From Pseudomonas sessilinigenes (GTDB lineage Bacteria; Pseudomonadota; Gammaproteobacteria; Pseudomonadales; Pseudomonadaceae), in assembly GCF_003850565.1 (NCBI RefSeq), contig NZ_CP027706.1:5332001-5396000 (forward strand): 64,000 bases of DNA. Reading direction: 5' to 3'. This document shows positions 36,801-44,558 of the stretch, one piece after another; position 1 is the first letter of the stretch, and each line of letters begins with the position of its first letter. The translations under genes and the position numbers were made by a program. Under the pieces are notes generated by a model. That model saw only the letters and a program-made list of their open reading frames with translations. It was not told where the DNA came from and did no database searches.

Positions 36801-37159
36801 TCGCCGTCATTGGTGGATTGATTACCTCCACAGTACTGAGCCTGCTGGTAATTCCGGCCGTCTACACGATCATTGATGATCTACAGAGTTGGCTGCGCAA
36901 ACTACCCACTATCCTCAGCAGTGAAAAAGTCAGCTTTAAAAAGAAAGCTGGTTTCGGTTTACTCGGGCTGGTCCTACTTTATTGGTTGGCTTTCCCTATC
37001 ATTCCCTTCCTCGAGATACCGAATAAGATTGCCGTCATGTCGGTTCTGGTGGTGGTTGGCGAAGTTCTATTTCTTATTGCGATAGCGCTACTGGGGAAAG
37101 AATATTGGGAGCAAATTAAACAGTGGGCGCGCTCTAAGTTTCGTAAGCGCAAGCGCTAA
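33839..37159 (+). CDS. RND-family inner-membrane efflux pump with C-terminal extension
   Basis: 1106 aa. The standard AcrB/MexB-like architecture of 12 helices and two periplasmic loops starts with a first helix after SIRSPIPSILLF. The proton-relay Asp pair is in helix 4 (LVIGLLVDDAIVEVENIERH). The second half repeats this pattern (LIGLVMLMGIATKNSILLVD). Typical HAE pumps end soon after helix 12. Here about 70 extra residues add two hydrophobic segments (FGLLGLVLLYWLAFPIIPFL and IAVMSVLVVVGEVLFLIAIA) and a basic tail (RSKFRKRKR). Substrate cannot be inferred; multidrug, solvent or terpene efflux all fit. Confidence 0.93.
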   Translation: MNLSTWSIRSPIPSILLFLILSIAGLYAFHGMKVQNFPDMDLPTVSVSAALPGAAPPQLETEVARKLEDSISSVQGLKNLRSTIQDGMVSISAEFRLEKPVQEAVDDVRSAVQRVRADLPTDLRDPIVSKLNIIGSPILAFSISSSNMDESELSWYVDNTLSRNLRGIRGVGSVTRVGGLSREIQVELDPLKLEAIGVTAAEISQQLRNVQTDATGGLVDLGHSKQPLRLMARVKSADELTAVELSAPGGQHFRLGEVASIKDTVAERNSLALLDGKPVVGFEIARAKGAGEVEVGDGVQQAIAQLRRERPDLQITQVFDFVQTAQDEFDASMSILYEGALLAILIVFLFLRDVRATLISAAALPLSVLPAFIVMDMMGFSLNAVTLLALSLVIGLLVDDAIVEVENIERHITLGKTPLQAAKDAASEIGLAVVATTFALIAVFLPTAFMDGIAGRFFKQFGWTAALAVFASLVVARLLTPMMAAYLMKAHSRPQRDPFWMPAYLRISQWALGHRWITLFMAGGFFVGSLMLIPLLPQGFFPPDDNSQTQVTLELPPGATLAQTQAKAEDARRRLESLPHVQRIFTTIGGGSAGSTSGEESKPEMRVAMLTVLLDPRKERPKKNVIEAQIRTQMAELAGVRSKVGFGNSGEKYQLVLAGDDPRLLAEAADTVQQDLRNLPGLGNISSNTGLVRNEIILRPDFAKAAELGVTGTAIADTLRVATVGDYDQLLAKLNLEQRQIPIVVKLSRDVREDMRLLERLTVRGAKGPVLLNQVVQLEQNGGPARLSRINRARSVIIDVELSGMPLGDLTAQVATLPSIRNLPGGVHQVTQGDEEMMRELFTGFGVAMFSGVLAIYVVLVLLFKDFFQPVTILAALPLSLGGAFVGLLLAGQAFSLSSLIGLVMLMGIATKNSILLVDYAIEARRGHPGPDGVATEQPMGRTEALIDACHKRARPVIMTTLAMGAGMLPVALGLGSADPSFRSPMAVAVIGGLITSTVLSLLVIPAVYTIIDDLQSWLRKLPTILSSEKVSFKKKAGFGLLGLVLLYWLAFPIIPFLEIPNKIAVMSVLVVVGEVLFLIAIALLGKEYWEQIKQWARSKFRKRKR

Positions 37160-37232
37160 TTTAATTCCAGGCCAACTGTGATGGTTGAATTTCTTGCGCC
37201 ATTAATTAACTTTTAATGCTTTTCATAAGTTG

Positions 37233-37262
37233 CCCGGCCCTCCTCAGTCAGGGGCGGCCGGC
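37233..37262 (+). terminator. GC-rich hairpin after RND operon
   Basis: CCGGCC at 37234-37239 pairs with GGCCGG at 37256-37261, with a partly paired CTCC/GGGG interior. No T-run follows, so it is a weak terminator or a 3'-end stabiliser. Confidence 0.4.
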
Positions 37263-37312
37263 GGGAAGGTGTTGATGGAAAACTTGGGTTATCCATGCTT
37301 GGAAGACAGTTT

Positions 37313-37534
37313 ATGAGAGCACGTCGTAAACATACCGATGATCTTAAAGTTTCACTACTTACCAAGCGATCGAAGTGGTGGCGGCGGACGAAGTGCTTTT
37401 GCGCTTGGCTTATAGCTATATTTATCTGTTTTTCCCTCATGGGACTGACGTCTCCGTGGGTATTGTGGGGGGTGGTGTTTAATATGATTAACTTTAGAGG
37501 GTCGTTTCTTATGAGTACTAGCTTGTTTCTATGA
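37313..37534 (+). CDS. Small basic membrane protein, hypothetical
   Basis: 73 aa from ATG 37313 (MRARRKHTDDLKVSLLTKRS), preceded by GGAAG. A basic N-terminus is followed by one or two hydrophobic stretches (CFCAWLIAIFICFSLMGL; WVLWGVVFNMI). No family recognised. Low-GC DNA like its neighbour downstream. Confidence 0.4.
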   Translation: MRARRKHTDDLKVSLLTKRSKWWRRTKCFCAWLIAIFICFSLMGLTSPWVLWGVVFNMINFRGSFLMSTSLFL

Positions 37535-37609
37535 ATCGCAGCTCCCCGAGCTTCAGCGGGAAATTAGTGTAAATTTTTTAATCTTATTTATGAAGTCCTA
37601 GGAGGCTTT

Positions 37610-37987
37610 ATGAGAAATCTTGAGTTGTATGGCTTTTCAAAGGTTAATAAAGAGGCAAATGAAAGAGTCTTTTCTATTGGCCTACTAGACTCGGAAGGCG
37701 AGAAGGCGGCACGAATGATGGCATGGCAGTGTTTTGCTGAAGACCGTGTAAAAATAGATGATCGCAATGAGCTAACCGCAAAAATTGCTCGAATTAAATA
37801 TGGTGAAGCTTTGGCTATTTTTGACGAAGCAGGGGTTGAAATGGATATAGATATCAATGATTTCACCTCATTTTTCTTCGATGAATTGATTGTGCTCAGT
37901 AGAAGGGTCACGCCGAAAAGTGTTCAGTATGCTTTTTATTTTTTGTTGGCACTTGGGGTGTTTGGAATTTATAAGCTCATTTTCTAG
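37610..37987 (+). CDS. Hypothetical tail-anchored protein, 125 aa
   Basis: A very good ribosome site (AGGAGG) precedes ATG 37610. The soluble part is acidic and helical (residues 1-100, e.g. SEGEKAARMMAWQCFAEDRV). A single C-terminal membrane helix (SVQYAFYFLLALGVFGIYKL) suggests a tail-anchored inner-membrane protein. Low GC compared with flanks suggests transfer. Family not recognised. Confidence 0.6.
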   Translation: MRNLELYGFSKVNKEANERVFSIGLLDSEGEKAARMMAWQCFAEDRVKIDDRNELTAKIARIKYGEALAIFDEAGVEMDIDINDFTSFFFDELIVLSRRVTPKSVQYAFYFLLALGVFGIYKLIF

Positions 37988-38062
37988 ATCTTTAAGTCTT
38001 TTGTAACCTGATCGTTGCGGGATAACTGGCGGAGAAGAATAGTGGAGTTCCGCTGCGTACAC

Positions 38063-38920
38063 TCAAAGTGTAGATTCGATGCTCTCAATAAAACCCTGAA
38101 TCAGCGGAGAGGCTTGCTGCTTACGCCAAACAAAATGAATGTCACTCGAACCCAGGCCTTGAATGTGTTGGGCATAGAATCCTTTATGTGTAAGAGAAAA
38201 TTGGTTGACGACACTTTCTGGCACACAGGCAAAACCCAACCCTGCTTCTATACAGGCAAAGATGTTGGGGTATGACTCGATTTCCAGAGCCACCCGTGGT
38301 TTGATATCGCAGGTCTCTAACCAATGGTCGACCTGACGGCGGTAATGGCAAGTGTGGCCAAATACGTAAAGCTCAAGATGTTCAAGTTCCTCCGTTGAAG
38401 GTGCCGAGAGCTTAGTTGGAGTGACTAGCAATAAGCGCTCACGGAATGCCAGGCGGCTAGCTAGCAATGGGTGCTCAATCGGGCCGTCAGTGAGTATAAG
38501 ATCCATTTCCCCCTCCATTAGTAGACGCTCCAGTAGCATCGAGTGCTCTGGGCGAATGTGCAGTTCCACTGTTGGATTCTCGCGACGGTATCGTGAAAGA
38601 CGTGGGGGCAGATGATTGGCCAGCGCTACGTCCAAAGCTCCCACTCGCAGCACACCATGTGGCTTTTCGCTGGAGAACAACGACTGGGTATCGGCAGTCA
38701 TTGCCAGAATCTGCTTGGCATTGCGGTATAGCAAGCGCCCCTCAGGAGTCACTAGCAGGCGGTTCTTTTCTCTATTGAACAAGACAACGTCAAGCTGCCC
38801 CTCTAGCTCGCGTAGCCGCGTAGTAATGTTTGATGGTACGCAATGCAGCTGTGCTGCCGCTGCCGCAATGGTGCCATGCTCGACCACGGCACAGAAGAAG
38901 CTGAGTTGTGAGAGCTTCAT
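38063..38920 (-). CDS. LysR-family transcriptional regulator
   Basis: 285 aa. The winged helix at residues 1-60 (MKLSQLSFFCAVVEHGTIAA, then QLHCVPSNITTRLRELEGQL) and a periplasmic-binding-like effector domain (GVLRVGALDVALANHLPPRL ... GLGFACVPESVV) are complete. It is divergent from the monooxygenase/glyoxalase pair across a 113-bp gap with a T-N11-A dyad. The classic inference is that it controls that pair and itself. Confidence 0.9.
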   Translation of the reverse strand: MKLSQLSFFCAVVEHGTIAAAAAQLHCVPSNITTRLRELEGQLDVVLFNREKNRLLVTPEGRLLYRNAKQILAMTADTQSLFSSEKPHGVLRVGALDVALANHLPPRLSRYRRENPTVELHIRPEHSMLLERLLMEGEMDLILTDGPIEHPLLASRLAFRERLLLVTPTKLSAPSTEELEHLELYVFGHTCHYRRQVDHWLETCDIKPRVALEIESYPNIFACIEAGLGFACVPESVVNQFSLTHKGFYAQHIQGLGSSDIHFVWRKQQASPLIQGFIESIESTL

Positions 38921-38954
38921 ATGATCTCTTTTTGTTAGCGTGTTGATGACTATT

Positions 38955-38971
38955 AGTTACTTTTAATAACT
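38955..38971. promoter_or_regulatory. LysR-type operator candidate
   Basis: AGTTA-N7-TAACT is a 5-bp inverted repeat fitting the T-N11-A LysR box, centred in the divergent gap 35 bp from the regulator start. Confidence 0.5.
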
Positions 38972-39033
38972 GACCTCCCAGCCTAGCATCCTTCCTGCGA
39001 TCGCTCCCTATAATTCTTCAATCGGAATCAATC

Positions 39034-39330
39034 ATGACTTATCACGTACTGGTGCAGTTCGATGTTCCTTCTGACAAGCGTGAGGCTTTTGTCAGTGCTG
39101 GGCTATTTGATGCCAACAGCTCATTAGAAAAGGAGCCGGGCACTCTTCGCTTCGAGGTGATTCGCGATCAGCACAACCGCAATCGCTTCTATTTGGATGA
39201 AGTATATGTCGATGAAGCTGCGTTTCTCCAACACTGCAAGAACGAAACGATTGCGCGATTCAACGAGTTGATAGACGACTATGCCTTGGGTCCGGTATTT
39301 CTATTTAAAGGCTATCGCATCGAAGGTTAA
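39034..39330 (+). CDS. Antibiotic biosynthesis monooxygenase-domain protein (YgiN/LsrG-like)
   Basis: 98 aa with the small ferredoxin-like ABM fold: MTYHVLVQFDVPSDKREAFV, EPGTLRFEVIRDQHNRNRFY, LDEVYVDEAAFLQHCKNETI. Such dimeric proteins act on quinones or other small electrophiles without a cofactor, or isomerise them. It is followed by a hairpin and glyoxalase I, suggesting reactive-carbonyl or quinone detoxification under the divergent LysR. A truncated second copy lies at 41043-41235. Confidence 0.85.
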   Translation: MTYHVLVQFDVPSDKREAFVSAGLFDANSSLEKEPGTLRFEVIRDQHNRNRFYLDEVYVDEAAFLQHCKNETIARFNELIDDYALGPVFLFKGYRIEG

Positions 39331-39380
39331 TCTTCCCAGTCCGACGAACTTCGTCGGACTTTCAAAGGAGCTTATTCATG
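39138..39380 (+). repeat. 243-bp segment, copy 1 of duplicated block A
   Basis: From GGGCACTCTTCGC in the monooxygenase gene through its hairpin to TTATTCATG, this block recurs at 41043-41285 with a constant offset of 1905 and only a few base differences. The near-identity points to a recent duplication. Confidence 0.92.
39338..39360 (+). terminator. Hairpin between monooxygenase and glyoxalase genes
   Basis: AGTCCGACGA-ACT-TCGTCGGACT is a perfect 10-bp stem followed by TTTC. It is an intergenic hairpin 17 bp before glyoxalase I and may attenuate or trim the dicistronic message. Confidence 0.65.
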
Positions 39381-39773
39381 AGAGTTCTGCACACTATGTT
39401 GCGCGTAAGTAATCTTCAAGCGGCGCTTGATTTTTATATTCGCGTTCTAGACATGCGATTATTAAGGCACAAAGACTATTTGGAGGGACGATTCACATTA
39501 GCCTTCATTGGTTATGGCGCCGAGCAAGACAATACAGTATTGGAGCTGACTCATAACTGGGATCAAGATAATTACAATTTGGGTGATGCTTATGGTCATG
39601 TTGCCATTGAAGTCATGGACGCGGCCGCAATTTGTGATCGTGCAAAAGCACTCGGTTACAAGGTTCTCCGTGAGGCTGGTCATATGAATTTCGGACGCGC
39701 CATCATTGCATTTTTACAGGATCCAGATGGCTTTAAGGTTGAGTTAATTCAAAAAGGAACTCAGTTCGACTGA
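39378..39773 (+). CDS. gloA: Lactoylglutathione lyase (glyoxalase I)
   Basis: 131 aa, the standard bacterial length. It isomerises the methylglyoxal-glutathione hemithioacetal. Metal ligands are all visible: His5 (LHTMLRVSNL), Glu in NTVLELTHNW, His in DAYGHVAIEV and Glu in GFKVELIQ. AAAGGAG precedes the ATG. It is downstream of the ABM-domain gene in what looks like a LysR-controlled detoxification unit. A housekeeping gloA probably exists elsewhere, so this would be an accessory copy. Confidence 0.9.
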   Translation: MRVLHTMLRVSNLQAALDFYIRVLDMRLLRHKDYLEGRFTLAFIGYGAEQDNTVLELTHNWDQDNYNLGDAYGHVAIEVMDAAAICDRAKALGYKVLREAGHMNFGRAIIAFLQDPDGFKVELIQKGTQFD

Positions 39774-40133
39774 AAGCTATATATCTAGCAAATATGTCCT
39801 TCCTGTATGGCCTAAAATTACAGTTACGACTGCCTGGATTATGGATAAACCAGAAGGCCCCATATCGGCATTTTAATGGGCGTGATGGCGAATACTTGAC
39901 AAGCAAGTTTCTCTCTGTAAATAAAGCTATAAAATTTAAGCATGTGCAGCTCTCGAGGCACGAGAAGGTAGGATGCACCCACTTTTAGGAAGAGCAGTGG
40001 TTTTCTCAAGATTCACACTTGTGATGCCGTATCTAGCAATTAAATCCTTGTGATTTTCTATGCGCCAATATTTCAATAATATTGGCGCATGGATTTTCGA
40101 AACCCCAACTAATCAAGCCATCGAGGTCTCAAT

Positions 40134-40240
40134 TATTAGCGGCTGTTTTTGGCTATTACACCTGCTTCACACCATGGCCAGCACGGAGCTGCAGCCTGGG
40201 ATGCTGACACATAAAAAAGTTCAGACCTCCTCATTGGACG
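40134..40240 (+). repeat. About 107-bp segment, copy 1 of duplicated block B
   Basis: TTAGCGGCTGTTTTTGGC through the ACACATAAAAAAGTT stretch recurs at 41286-41393 with about 85-90 percent identity by eye. The second copy directly abuts the second copy of block A. Confidence 0.85.
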
Positions 40241-40567
40241 ATGACACGTATAACTAATTATTCTTTCGTCACCAGTGGCAGAGAGCTTACCCAGTTCACA
40301 CAGGCGAGTCAGCAGCAATAAGGCCGTGGAAACATCCATAGAATCATTCTGCCATAGCGCCTCAATCTGGCCCGTTACCAGTCGGCACAGCAGCCGCAAC
40401 GGCGACCAGACGGCCCAGTGCATGACTTCCACATGAGCCGCATAATACTTAGGTATAAGATTGCCATGAATATGGCGTCAATGTGATATCATTGGATATT
40501 AAATTCATGAATAATAGATACGCATCTTGTATCAGATACACATTATGGAATGTAGCCAGGGGATTTA

Positions 40568-40834
40568 ATGGCCGTATCAAGAAACGCCCGACGCACAGCT
40601 TACTTAATACTTCTCGCCTGCAAATGCTCGGTAATTGCAGCATTGTGCGTCATCACGATGTACTTCGCCCTAGCACTGGATGAAGTAGTTAAATCCCACT
40701 ACAACTCAAGCAGCACTGCATTATGTTTTTTGATCTCCGCGCTTACGGCGTGGGCCGCGTACATCTGCATCGCAAAACTCTACAAGTGGCTTATTCTTGG
40801 TCGCATCCTCGGAGATGGTCGGGACAAGTGCTGA
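40568..40834 (+). CDS. Small two-helix membrane protein, hypothetical
   Basis: 88 aa. AGGGG lies five to eight bases before ATG 40568. Two hydrophobic helices (LACKCSVIAALCVITMYFAL and ALCFLISALTAWAAYICIAK) and a short basic tail. Family not recognised. Confidence 0.5.
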   Translation: MAVSRNARRTAYLILLACKCSVIAALCVITMYFALALDEVVKSHYNSSSTALCFLISALTAWAAYICIAKLYKWLILGRILGDGRDKC

Positions 40835-40895
40835 CCGCTGGGAAACCTGATAAGCCCTCTTTGCCTTTATTGTAGTCAATGAGCTTTACGCCTAA

Positions 40896-41030
40896 CTGGA
40901 ACTGGACGACCCCGCTCCGCCGAAGTAGGAGATCTGCTGCAGCCGCATGTTCGGCCAACGCCTGCAGGAACTGCCAGCGATCAAAGAGGCGGTGGCCACC
41001 TACATGATGCGTGCCTCAGAAAAGCTCCGA
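40896..41030 (+). pseudogene. rulB/umuC fragment (Y-family polymerase)
   Basis: One frame reads LELDDPAPPK, a stop, then EICCSRMFGQRLQELPAIKE and AVATYMMRASEKLR. UmuC proteins have a matching block (VCSRSFGER ... RAAEKLR). Only this short internal piece remains, with an in-frame stop, and it is cut off where the duplicated monooxygenase fragment begins. rulB is a known insertion site for integron-like elements in Pseudomonas. Confidence 0.78.
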
Positions 41031-41042
41031 GCTCCGAGCTCA

Positions 41043-41235
41043 GGGCACTCTTCGCTTCGAGGTGATTCGCGATCAGCACAACCGCAATCGCTTCTATTTG
41101 GATGAAGTATATGTCGATGAAGCTGCGTTTCTCCAACACTGCAAGAACGAAACGATTGCGCGATTCAACGAGTTGATAGACGACTATGCCTTGGGTTCGG
41201 TATTTCTATTTAAAGGCTACCGCATCGAAGGTTAA
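41043..41235 (+). pseudogene. 5'-truncated copy of the ABM monooxygenase gene
   Basis: This is the second copy of block A. It encodes GTLRFEVIRDQHNRNRFYLD to the C-terminus with one substitution near the end (GSVFLF in place of GPVFLF) but lacks the first 35 codons and its own start. It is fused on the left to the rulB fragment, so it is a recombination by-product. Confidence 0.9.
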
Positions 41236-41285
41236 TCCTCCCAGTCCGACGAGCTTCGTCGGACTTTCAACGGAGCTTATTCATG
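41043..41285 (+). repeat. Copy 2 of duplicated block A
   Basis: Matches 39138-39380, including the AGTCCGACGA hairpin at 41243. It ends exactly at TTATTCATG, where block B copy 2 starts. Confidence 0.92.
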
Positions 41286-41393
41286 TATTAGCGGCTGTTT
41301 TGGCTATTACACCTGCTTCAATCTATGGCAAGCGCGGAGCTGCATCCTGGGATGCTGACACATAAAAAAGTTTAGATTTACTCATTGGATGAC
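41286..41393 (+). repeat. Copy 2 of duplicated block B
   Basis: Matches 40134-40240 with scattered substitutions and one missing T. In the original order 750 bp separate blocks A and B; here they are joined directly. Confidence 0.85.
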
Positions 41394-41705
41394 CCTAATA
41401 AGCATCATTATCCAATCTAGTTATTTAGAACATTCGCCATACTCTTGCACCTACTCCCCAGCAAGATGTCAGCTGGTCACTATCTGGTAACCAGCTAGTG
41501 GAATTTCCCACCATCCACTTACCCCTTCTTTAGTATGGTTTCCCTCGGGGCGGAACGCTCTAGGATGGACATAGCGCTGTCCATAACAAGGTTCACCTCC
41601 AATCGCCGAAAGGCTACATCTAATTCGTCGTTTCTTGGGCGAACCTTCTCGGACGCAATTGCCGCCGTTGATATTCAACCAATACAAAAAAAAATGGAGA
41701 ATCTG

Positions 41706-42926
41706 ATGAGCTATCCTCACCGCCGTTCCGAACATATGTTCAATGACATATTTCTGCCTGAAGAAACCCTTGCTATTCGTGCCGAGGCCAGGGAGTTCGC
41801 TGAGCTTAAGCTTCGTCCAAGAGCTCATTCATTAAATACAGCTCCTGAGCGCCGGGATGGGTTTCCCAGAGAGCTGTTCGAGCTGATGAGTGAAGCCGGT
41901 CTGTATGAAATTCCCTTTGCTAGCGATGTGGGGGGGCGCGGGCTGAAGTACCCGACTCTTGCGACGCTGGTCGCCATTGAGGAGTTGGCCTACTACTCAC
42001 CCGGCGCCGCCTCGGCACTCTACGATGGCCAAGCGATCCTGGTGGGCAAGACGCTGGATCGAGCGGACCCGGCGTTGCGCCAACGGTACCTACCACAACT
42101 GGTCAAAGGCGGATTTGTAGGGGCCTTTGCCACAAGCGAACCGGAGGCAAGTACTGATCTGTCGGTCGGCTCCATGCATAGCCGGGCGGAGCGAGTCGAG
42201 GGTGGGTGGGTGGTGAATGCCCACAAGCGCTGGATCACCAACTCGGTTGCCGCCGATTTGATGCTACTCCTTTGTCGTACAGGGGACCGGTTGACCATGC
42301 TGTGTGTCGACATGCATGCCTCCGGAGTTTCGGTGGGTGAGCCGGACCTGAAAATGGGTAACCATGCCCAACTGACGGCCGACGTGCATATCGAAAATGT
42401 CTTTGTCGCCGATGATCATGTCGTGGGTGAGGTTGGCGGGGGCTTGCGTGCCGCCCTTGGGGCTTTGATGCTCGGGCGGATGGGGATTGGTGCCATTGGG
42501 GTCGGCATGGCTCAGGCCGCGGTGGACTTCGCTGTTGATTACAGCAGTAAGCGCAAGGTGTTTGGTCAGGAGCTGGCACGGTTTCAACACTGGCAGTTCG
42601 TGTTTGCCGAACATGCTCTGGGTATCGAGAGTGCCCGCAATCTCTATATCAAAGCGGCGCTGCGCTACGACCAGGAGGGCCAGGCGGAAGTCGAAGCAGC
42701 AATGGCCAAGATCGCCGGCAGCCGGCTTGCGGTGGATGTGGCTCGCGACGCCATCCAGGTATGCGGTGCCTATGGATTTGTTCGGGAGTTGAAAGAAACC
42801 TCCACGTATTTTCCATTGGAGTCGATTTATCGAGATGCCAAGATCGGCGAGATCTATGAAGGCGCGAATGAAGTGCAGCGCTGGGTTGTGGCTCGCAATT
42901 TGTTCGGTCGTGAACTGATCGGCTGA
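41706..42926 (+). CDS. Acyl-CoA dehydrogenase
   Basis: 406 aa from ATG 41706 (GGAG eight bases upstream); an in-frame extension to 41535 lacks a ribosome site. FAD-dependent alpha,beta-desaturation of acyl-CoA. Visible motifs are FATSEPEASTDLSVGSMHSR, ALGALMLGRMGIGAIGVGMA, YSSKRKVFGQELARFQHWQF and QVCGAYGFVREL. The usual catalytic Glu site is in IGEIYEGANEVQRWVVARNL (YEGAN). It opens the catabolic region and would carry out the first beta-oxidation step on the acyl-CoA made by the ligase at 58682-60232. It is convergent with the chemoreceptor gene across a hairpin. Confidence 0.92.
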   Translation: MSYPHRRSEHMFNDIFLPEETLAIRAEAREFAELKLRPRAHSLNTAPERRDGFPRELFELMSEAGLYEIPFASDVGGRGLKYPTLATLVAIEELAYYSPGAASALYDGQAILVGKTLDRADPALRQRYLPQLVKGGFVGAFATSEPEASTDLSVGSMHSRAERVEGGWVVNAHKRWITNSVAADLMLLLCRTGDRLTMLCVDMHASGVSVGEPDLKMGNHAQLTADVHIENVFVADDHVVGEVGGGLRAALGALMLGRMGIGAIGVGMAQAAVDFAVDYSSKRKVFGQELARFQHWQFVFAEHALGIESARNLYIKAALRYDQEGQAEVEAAMAKIAGSRLAVDVARDAIQVCGAYGFVRELKETSTYFPLESIYRDAKIGEIYEGANEVQRWVVARNLFGRELIG

Positions 42927-42959
42927 AATACAGCGTTTGCCAAAACGTGGAAAACTCTC

Positions 42960-42988
42960 AACAGGTCCGGCTGATCGCCGAACCTGTT
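42960..42988. terminator. Hairpin between convergent dehydrogenase and chemoreceptor genes
   Basis: AACAGGTCCGGC pairs with GCCGAACCTGTT with one internal mismatch around a TGATC loop. It can serve both genes. Confidence 0.65.
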
Positions 42989-42995
42989 GTAGAGC

Positions 42996-44471
42996 CTATA
43001 ACGTGAAGCGGATAACGGCTTCGCGTAGCTGGCCTGCCAAATCGCTCAAGGAGTCACCAGCCTTGGCTGTCACACGGGCCTGGCTCAGGCTGAGACTGGT
43101 CAATTCATGAATACGTGCCAGATTACCGTCGATATCTTGCGATACCATGGCCTGTTCTTCGGTGGCGCTGGCGATGCTGGTGTTGTTGTCGTTGATTCTG
43201 GTGCTGAGCTCTGCAAAATGTTGCAGTCTGTCACTGGTTTGAGTGGTTCGGACCAGCGTCTGGCTAGCCTGCTCTGCGCTATTGTGCAAGGCTCGAGTCG
43301 CTTGCTGCGTTTCTAGTTGGATCTGTTCGACAATCTGCTCGATGTCCTTGGTCGATGCCTGGGTTCGCCGAGCCAGAGCTCGAACTTCGTCCGCTACCAC
43401 TGCAAAGCCACGGCCGCTGTCCCCAGCTCGTGCGGCCTCGATGGCGGCGTTCAAGGCCAGCAGGTTGGTCTGCTCGGCGATGTCTCGAATGATCACTAGA
43501 GCCTGGCCGATATTCTTGGCCTTGTAGGTCAATTGCTCGGAATGCAGGCAGGCCTCGAGCACCTGTGTCACCAATACCTGGATATCAGTGACCGTCACGT
43601 GCAGGCGCTGCTGGCCTTCCTTGGATACGTCGACGCAATCTCGGGAGCTCAGTGCTGTGGCATTGGCGTGTCGGGCGACCTGTGCGACCGAGGCCGCCAT
43701 CTGGTTGATGGCAGCGGCGGTGTGCTCGACCTGCTGGTTCTGCCGCTGCAGATTGTCGGTGTTAATTTGCGCCGTATTGCGCATTGCATCCGCCGCCAGA
43801 AGCAGATCGTTGCTGCCTTGCTGGATCTGCGTCAGCGTGCTGTGCAGATTTTCACGCATGGTTTCCAGGGCCAGTCCCAGGCGCCGAGTTTCGTTCGGCC
43901 CATGGATCTCCACTGGGTGACCAAGATGACCGGCAGCTATGTGTTCCGCGACAACAACTGCGGCTTGAATGGGCCTGGTGATACTTATGATCAGGCGCCA
44001 GAGCAATAGCAGGGTAATCGCCAGCACCGGTGGAATGACTGTAACCACCACATTGCCAACATGCGCCTGCACAGAGGCATCTGACGTGGCCATTCCATAG
44101 CTTTCCTCTAGTTGCTGTCTACTCAGGCGCAACAAAGCCCCCTGCAAAGGGGCTTGCATTAGAGGCTCATTCAGGTAGCTCACCAGTGCGTCACGAACGT
44201 CCTCGGACGCCGGGGTCGCCTGGCCGGATGGCAGTGCAGCTAATAGATTTCTCAGTACCTGGGTGTCCTGGGGGCTGTTCTGCAACTGGTTTTGCAAATC
44301 GAGCAACCATGTTTGCTGGGGTAACCAGGTTTCTTGTAATCGCTGGTTAGTGGCGCGGATCTTGGCCAGGTTGAACAGCGCAAATACACCGAGAAAGACT
44401 ACGAGAATCAGCACTAGGCTCAGGCAGAGCGCCAAGCGCTGGGAAATTTTTGTTTTCGTCCAGTACTGCAT
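42996..44471 (-). CDS. Methyl-accepting chemotaxis protein
   Basis: 491 aa. TM1 at about 12-32 ([20 protein letters not shown]). A short periplasmic ligand domain of about 105 aa is followed by TM2 ([20 protein letters not shown]), HAMP ([20 protein letters not shown]) and the cytoplasmic signalling hairpin with the conserved tip [20 protein letters not shown] and [20 protein letters not shown]. It is complete. Its position next to OmpW and the beta-oxidation genes suggests sensing of the hydrophobic growth substrate or a breakdown product, by analogy with AlkN-type receptors in alkane clusters. Confidence 0.93.
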   Translation of the reverse strand: MQYWTKTKISQRLALCLSLVLILVVFLGVFALFNLAKIRATNQRLQETWLPQQTWLLDLQNQLQNSPQDTQVLRNLLAALPSGQATPASEDVRDALVSYLNEPLMQAPLQGALLRLSRQQLEESYGMATSDASVQAHVGNVVVTVIPPVLAITLLLLWRLIISITRPIQAAVVVAEHIAAGHLGHPVEIHGPNETRRLGLALETMRENLHSTLTQIQQGSNDLLLAADAMRNTAQINTDNLQRQNQQVEHTAAAINQMAASVAQVARHANATALSSRDCVDVSKEGQQRLHVTVTDIQVLVTQVLEACLHSEQLTYKAKNIGQALVIIRDIAEQTNLLALNAAIEAARAGDSGRGFAVVADEVRALARRTQASTKDIEQIVEQIQLETQQATRALHNSAEQASQTLVRTTQTSDRLQHFAELSTRINDNNTSIASATEEQAMVSQDIDGNLARIHELTSLSLSQARVTAKAGDSLSDLAGQLREAVIRFTL

Positions 44472-44524
44472 GACGGCTTGCTCCTCTGAGCTGCGCTTTG
44501 ACTAACAAAGCGCAAGCCCGTTGA

Positions 44525-44545
44525 CCGGTGGCCGCTTGCCACCGG
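44525..44545 (-). terminator. Hairpin downstream of OmpW gene
   Basis: CCGGTGG-CCGCTTG-CCACCGG; a second hairpin GCGCTTTG-ACTAA-CAAAGCGC lies at 44493-44513. Both are between the OmpW stop and the chemoreceptor start on the minus strand, so they could reduce read-through between the two. Confidence 0.6.
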
Positions 44546-44558
44546 CGCTGTGAGAACT

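Noticed and set aside
40136..40432. 98-codon minus-strand frame over duplicated block B
   Set aside because: No recognisable domain and the second copy of block B does not keep the frame; too weak to call a gene.
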